NCBI GenBank assembly: GCA_023254755.1 | Contig: JALRKU010000370.1 | Span: 1-17,143 of the forward strand | DNA from: Aeromicrobium sp. | Lineage (GTDB): Bacteria; Actinomycetota; Actinomycetes; Propionibacteriales; Nocardioidaceae | Length of the DNA stretch: 17,143 nt | Direction: 5' to 3' | Shown: positions 13,572-17,143 of the stretch, in pieces | How positions within the stretch are numbered: position 1 is the first letter of the stretch | Layout of the letters: every line of letters begins with the position of its first letter | Notes under the pieces: model-generated | The model's input: the letters and a program-made list of their open reading frames with translations, nothing else | What the model was told of the DNA's origin: nothing | Database searches by the model: none | Made by a program: the position numbers and the translations under genes

Positions 13572-15157
13572 ATGCCCCGACATCCGACCGTGGCCCGCCA
13601 GATGCTGGCGTGGCAGGTCGTCGTGGTCGCCGTGCTCGTCGTCGGCGGCATCGCGCTGGCGTGGTACGACGCTCGCAGCGACGGCTACGCGACCGCCCGC
13701 GACCGCGCCGTCGACGTGGCGCTCGCGGTCGCGGCGTCGCCGACGGTCGCCTCCGCGCTCGACGACCCGGAGCCGTCGCTCGCACTGCAGCCCTACGCCG
13801 AGCAGGTCCGTCGCGAGACCGGCACCGACTTCGTCGTCGTCATGAGCCGTGACGGGATCCGCTACTCGCACACCAATCCCGAGGTCATCGGCCAGCGCTT
13901 CCGCGGGCACACGGCCGAGGCACTCGCGGGTCAGACCTTCACCGAGCGGTACACCGGGACGCTCGGACCGTCGGTGCGCTCGGTCGTGCCCGTCGAGGTC
14001 GACGGGCAGGTGCGCGGTCTCGTGTCGGTCGGCATCCGCACGCAGAAGGTCGACGCCGAGGTCGTCGCCGCCCTGCCGCGGATCGTCACCGCTGCGCTCG
14101 CGGTCGGGGCGCTCGGGCTGGTCGGCGCGTGGCTCGTGAGTCGGCGACTTCGACGCCAGACCCACGGGCTCGGCGCGCACGAGATCACCCGGATGTACGA
14201 GTACTACGATGCGGTGCTGCGGTCGGTCCGTGAGGGCCTGCTGCTCATCGACCCGTCGGGGCGCGTCACGATGCTCAACGACGAGGCGGCCCGCCTGCTC
14301 GACCTGCCCGACGCGGCCGCGGCGGAGGGCGTGCACGTGACCGACCTCGGGCTCGAGCCCGGGCTGGCCCGCGACCTCGCCGGTCGCGACGCCCTGGTCG
14401 ACGAGGTGCAGGTCGTCGGCGACCGGGTCCTGGTGGTCAACCGCTCCGAGGCGCGCTGGGACGACCGCGTCGTCGGCTCGGTCGTCACGTTGCGCGACCG
14501 CACGGAGCTGCAGGGCGTCACGGCTCGACTCGACACGGTGCAGGGCCCTCGCCGACGCGCTCCGGGCCCAGAACCACGAGACAGCCAACCGGATGCACAC
14601 GATGGTCTCGCTCATCGAGATCGGACGTCCCCAGGACGCCGTCGACTTCGCGACCCGCGAGCTGGACCTGGCCCGCCACCTCGCCGGACCACGTCGTGGC
14701 GTCGGTGCAGGAGCCCTTGGTCGAGGCGCTGCTGCTGGGCAAGTCGGCGCAGGCCACCGAGCGGGGCGTCGCGCTCGACCTCGACCCGGGCACCTCCGTG
14801 TCGGGCCTGGTGCTGACGCCGCACGAGGCGGTCACCGTCATCGGCAACCTGGTCGACAACGCGATCGACGCCGCTCAGCACTCCGCGGGCCGCCGCGTCG
14901 CCGTCCGCCTCGTCTCGACCGACACCTCGTTCGCCCTGACCGTCGAGGACTCCGGCCCCGGCGTCGCCGCCGAGGACCGGTCCCGCGTCTTCACCCGCGG
15001 CTGGTCGACCAAGGACGACGAGACCGGCACCGGCCGGGGCCTCGGTCTCGACCTCGTCGGCCAGGTCGTCCGACGCCACCGCGGCGAGACGACGGTCGAC
15101 GCCAGCGAGGCGCTCGGCGGAGCCAGGCTCGACGTGCGCATCGGGAGCGACGCGTGA
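13572..15157 (+). pseudogene. DcuS/CitA/DctS-type sensor histidine kinase, interrupted by two +1 frameshifts
   Basis: This membrane sensor probably detects C4-dicarboxylates outside the cell and phosphorylates the next gene's product. Repaired, it is 527 aa, normal for the family. It has a TM helix at about 13-33, a periplasmic-type sensor domain (GTDFVVVMSRDGIRYSHTNP, typical of CitA/DcuS) and a second TM helix at about 169-193. A PAS domain follows from about 209 (VLRSVREGLLLIDPSGRVTMLN). Then come the phospho-acceptor His335 in AQNHETANRMHTMVSLIEIG and the ATPase with NLVDNAIDAA, DSGPGV and GRGLGLDLV. The frame is lost at 14546-14548 (one extra C: QGPRR should read QGLADAL) and again at 14686-14687 (one extra G: AGPRR should read ADHVV). 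GGGAG precedes the ATG. As written, the product lacks His and ATPase parts. Confidence 0.85.
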
Positions 15158-15825
15158 CCGTGCGGGTGCTCGTCGTCGCGGACGAGGCGATCGCCGCCGA
15201 GGCACACCGCACGTACGTCGACCGCGTCGACGGGTTCGAGGTCGTGGGTGTCGCACGCACCTTCCAGGAGGCCGTGCGGCTGCTCGACGCCGTCGCGGTC
15301 GACCTCGTGCTGCTCGACATGCACCTGCCGGACGGGCACGGGCTGGACCTGCTGCGCCAGCTGCGAGCGGTCGGTCGCCCCATCGACGTCATCCCCGTGA
15401 CGTCGGCGCGCGACGTCGAGGTCGTCCGGGCCGCGGCCACCGCGGGCGTCGTCGGCTACGTCATCAAGCCGTTCACGTTCGCGATGCTCCGCGCCAAGCT
15501 CGACCAGTTCCTGGAGTACCGCAGCTCGCTCGACGGCGACACCGTCGACCAGGCCGCGCTCGACGCCGCCTTCAGCCGCCTCCGCTCGGCCCCCGGCCCC
15601 GGCCACCTCCCGAAGGGTCTGAGCGCCGAGACCCTCGATGCCGTGCGCGCCGCGATCGCCGCCGCGTCCGAGCCGCGCAGCGCCGCGGAGATCGGCGAGC
15701 TGGTGGGCGCGTCCCGCGTCACGGCCCGTCGCTACCTCGAGCACCTCGCCGACACCGGTCAGGCCGCCCGGTCGACCCGCTACGGCGGCGCCGGCCGGCC
15801 GGTCGTCGAGTACCGCGCTCGGTAG
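15154..15825 (+). CDS. Response regulator of the CitB/DcuR/DctR family
   Basis: This 223-aa DNA-binding response regulator is the partner of the sensor kinase just upstream. The receiver domain (residues 1 to about 118) has acidic residues Asp10 and Glu11, the phospho-acceptor Asp55 in LVLLDMHLPDGHG, Thr83 in VIPVTSARD and Lys105 in YVIKPF. A linker leads to a C-terminal helix-turn-helix (about 160-223: LSAETLDAVRAAIAAA, SAAEIGELVGASRVTARRYLEHL), the form seen in citrate/dicarboxylate regulators. The GTG start overlaps the kinase TGA as GTGA, so translation is coupled. The gene is intact although the kinase frame is not. Likely targets are the dctA promoter and the palindrome in the divergent gap. 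It ends three bases from the convergent DUF501 gene. Confidence 0.93.
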   Translation: MTVRVLVVADEAIAAEAHRTYVDRVDGFEVVGVARTFQEAVRLLDAVAVDLVLLDMHLPDGHGLDLLRQLRAVGRPIDVIPVTSARDVEVVRAAATAGVVGYVIKPFTFAMLRAKLDQFLEYRSSLDGDTVDQAALDAAFSRLRSAPGPGHLPKGLSAETLDAVRAAIAAASEPRSAAEIGELVGASRVTARRYLEHLADTGQAARSTRYGGAGRPVVEYRAR

Positions 15826-15828
15826 GCC

Positions 15829-16326
15829 TCAGGCGTCGACCGGCGCACCGCACGACGTGCCGGTCCACCAGTCGCCGAGGATGGCGACCGTCTCGTCGCC
15901 CAGCGGGTTCACCCCCGGGCCCTTCGCCAGCGAGTGGCCGACCAGCACGTGCAGGCACTTGACGCGCGTGGGCATGCCGCCGGCGGTGATGCCGTCGACC
16001 TCGGGCACGTGCAGGATCGCCTCGCGCTCGGCCAGGTACGACTCGTGAGCCCGCGCGTACGCAGCGGCCAGGTCGTCGTCCACGGTCAGCCTGGTCGACA
16101 TCTCCGCCATCAGCCCCGACGCCTCGAGCGTGCCGATCTCGGACGCCAGGCGCGGGCACGTCAGGTAGTACAGCGTCGGGAACGGGGTGCCGTCGGGCCG
16201 CCGCGGCTCGGTCTTCACCACGTTGGGGTGTCCCGACGGGCACCGTGACGCCACCTCGATGACGCCCCGGGCCGGCCGGCCCAGCTGCTCGCGCAACATC
16301 GCCAGGTCCTCGGGCGAGACGGTCAC
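15829..16326 (-). CDS. DUF501 family protein
   Basis: This 165-aa protein of unknown function belongs to the conserved actinobacterial DUF501 family. Matches along its length include LGRPARGVIEVASRCPSGHPNVVKT (residues 15-39), FPTLYYLTCPRL (about 48-59), YARAHESYLAEREA, GGMPTRVKCLHVLVGHSLAKG and NPLGDETVAILGDWW near the C-terminus. Three cysteines (in SRCPSGHP, LTCPRL and VKCLHVL) and several histidines are conserved in appearance and might bind metal. GTG at 16326 overlaps the ftsB stop as GTGA, so I chose it. Open frame continues upstream only as antisense-type sequence. The gene lies in the usual row after eno and ftsB. Confidence 0.93.
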   Translation of the reverse strand: MTVSPEDLAMLREQLGRPARGVIEVASRCPSGHPNVVKTEPRRPDGTPFPTLYYLTCPRLASEIGTLEASGLMAEMSTRLTVDDDLAAAYARAHESYLAEREAILHVPEVDGITAGGMPTRVKCLHVLVGHSLAKGPGVNPLGDETVAILGDWWTGTSCGAPVDA

Positions 16327-16886
16327 TGCTGCTCCTTCAACGGTTCGTCCGACGGCGCCTCGACCGGCGCGGTGTCGCCCTCGTCGCGCCCCGCGGTCTC
16401 GACGGACGTCCACAGCTTGTCGTACCACTGCGGCTGAGTCGCTGACGGCGGCTCGTCGAGCGTCGGCACCTGGCCGCGCACCGAGCCGTCGGCGCCGATC
16501 ACGCGGTAGCCGACCTCGCCCGGCATCACCCAGCCGAACCGCTCACGCGCCTGCTGCTTGATGAAGGCGGGGTCGTCGAACCGCTCCTTCTGCTCCTCGA
16601 GCTGCTTGATCTCGGCCTTCAAGGTGGCCCGCTCGGCCCGGGTCGTCTGGAGCTCCTGGCGGGCGCCCCACCAGGCCCGGAACGACGCGGTGTACGACGC
16701 GACCAGGAGCAGCACGACGCTCAGCAGCAGCACCGCACGGGTGGTGATCTGCGGGCCGGTGCCGGCCGAAGCACGGGGTCGGCGCGACGGCCGCGTCCCC
16801 CGAGCACCGGCCGGGCGGTCCCGGTCGGTGCTGCGGCCCCGCGGAGCTCGTCCGCGGTCTCGGCCTCGGGGGGTGCGCGACGCCAT
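16323..16886 (-). CDS. ftsB: Septum formation initiator FtsB/DivIC
   Basis: This is a bitopic cell-division protein of the divisome. In other bacteria FtsB/DivIC pairs with FtsL and FtsQ/DivIB to activate septal wall synthesis. The 187-aa product has a basic, Arg-rich cytoplasmic tail of 50 residues, one membrane helix at about 51-69 (AVLLLSVVLLLVASYTASF), then a coiled coil at about 74-104 (ELQTTRAERATLKAEIKQL). After it comes the family motif DDPAFIKQQARERFGWVMPGE and an acidic outer tail. This long N-terminal tail is typical of actinobacteria. The start ATG is five bases after the eno stop; the 3' end overlaps the DUF501 start. It is probably transcribed with eno. Confidence 0.94.
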   Translation of the reverse strand: MASRTPRGRDRGRAPRGRSTDRDRPAGARGTRPSRRPRASAGTGPQITTRAVLLLSVVLLLVASYTASFRAWWGARQELQTTRAERATLKAEIKQLEEQKERFDDPAFIKQQARERFGWVMPGEVGYRVIGADGSVRGQVPTLDEPPSATQPQWYDKLWTSVETAGRDEGDTAPVEAPSDEPLKEQQ

Positions 16887-16891
16887 CGACC

Positions 16892-17143
16892 TCAGGACAG
16901 CGTCAGGCGCGGGAACGCGGCGGCGCCGGCGTACTCCGCCGCCGAGCCGAGCAGCTCCTCGATGCGCAGCAGCTGGTTGTACTTGGCGACCCGGTCCGAC
17001 CGCGCCGGGGCACCGGTCTTGATCTGGCCGCAGTTGGTGGCGACCGCCAGGTCGGCGATCGTCGTGTCCTCGGTCTCGCCCGAGCGGTGGCTCATCATGT
17101 TCGAGAAGCCGTGGCGGTGGGCCAGCTCGACCGCGTCGAGCGT
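16892..17143 (-). CDS. eno: Enolase, C-terminal part (start outside the window)
   Basis: Enolase interconverts 2-phosphoglycerate and phosphoenolpyruvate in glycolysis, and is cytoplasmic. Only the last 83 residues are here. They are unmistakable: MMSHRSGETEDTTIADLAV with the substrate-binding Ser-His-Arg-Ser loop, then NCGQIKTGAPARSDRVAKY with the active-site Lys, and NQLLRIEELLG. The terminal AGAAAFPRLTLS is normal. The frame is open to the window edge. It is the first visible gene of a minus-strand row with ftsB and DUF501. Confidence 0.98.
   Translation of the reverse strand, partial: TLDAVELAHRHGFSNMMSHRSGETEDTTIADLAVATNCGQIKTGAPARSDRVAKYNQLLRIEELLGSAAEYAGAAAFPRLTLS

Noticed and set aside
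1..17143. CRISPR array, insertion sequence or toxin-antitoxin pair
   Set aside because: No regularly spaced repeats, no transposase frame and no recognisable small toxin-antitoxin pair were seen on either strand.

Overview
The window is about 17 kb of very GC-rich DNA. Gaps between genes are short, many starts are GTG or overlap the previous stop, and TAnnnT boxes lie directly in front of start codons. The row enolase - FtsB/DivIC - DUF501 - Ppx/GppA and the thiolase-like TLP1 family both point to an actinobacterium. A Nocardioidaceae-type organism (Aeromicrobium or Nocardioides) is my best guess, by inference only. I see no CRISPR array, insertion sequence or prophage gene set.

Layout, left to right. 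(1) 1-2157, minus strand: the 5' part of a Bax inhibitor-1/YccA membrane protein, then a PadR regulator - HAAS membrane protein pair in which the HAAS gene carries a one-base frameshift. (2) 2227-4824: a DinB-like protein on the minus strand; trmB, a DUF3052-like gene and an SRPBCC gene in a tight plus-strand row; and a convergent GNAT acetyltransferase. (3) 4881-8766: a 787-aa fusion of a thiolase-like protein and a crotonase, with its neighbouring TetR regulator (minus), and a divergent alpha/beta hydrolase (plus). Three related operator-like sequences lie between regulator and hydrolase. (4) 8798-8871: a complete tRNA with anticodon UAA but no long variable arm. (5) 8872-11133: a stretch without a confident gene, a possible 37-codon ORF, an anchored protein of unknown function, a 2-hydroxyacid dehydrogenase and a gene with an apparent internal deletion. 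(6) 11118-17143: ppx, then a C4-dicarboxylate module (dctA divergent from a sensor kinase and response regulator), then DUF501, ftsB and the 3' end of eno.

How the genes fit together. The dicarboxylate transporter and its two-component system form one divergent unit, inserted between DUF501 and ppx, which are otherwise neighbours in the usual actinobacterial row. The sensor kinase is broken by two one-base insertions, while transporter and regulator are intact. TetR probably controls the hydrolase and itself, and perhaps the acyl-CoA fusion gene. PadR probably controls its own operon with the HAAS protein.

Three genes are interrupted by single extra bases in short G or C runs. Assembly or sequencing error must therefore be weighed against real gene decay. 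The observations I rate highest are the short UAA tRNA, the TLP1-crotonase fusion that lacks the thiolase catalytic residues, the operator array, and the dct module inside a conserved row.
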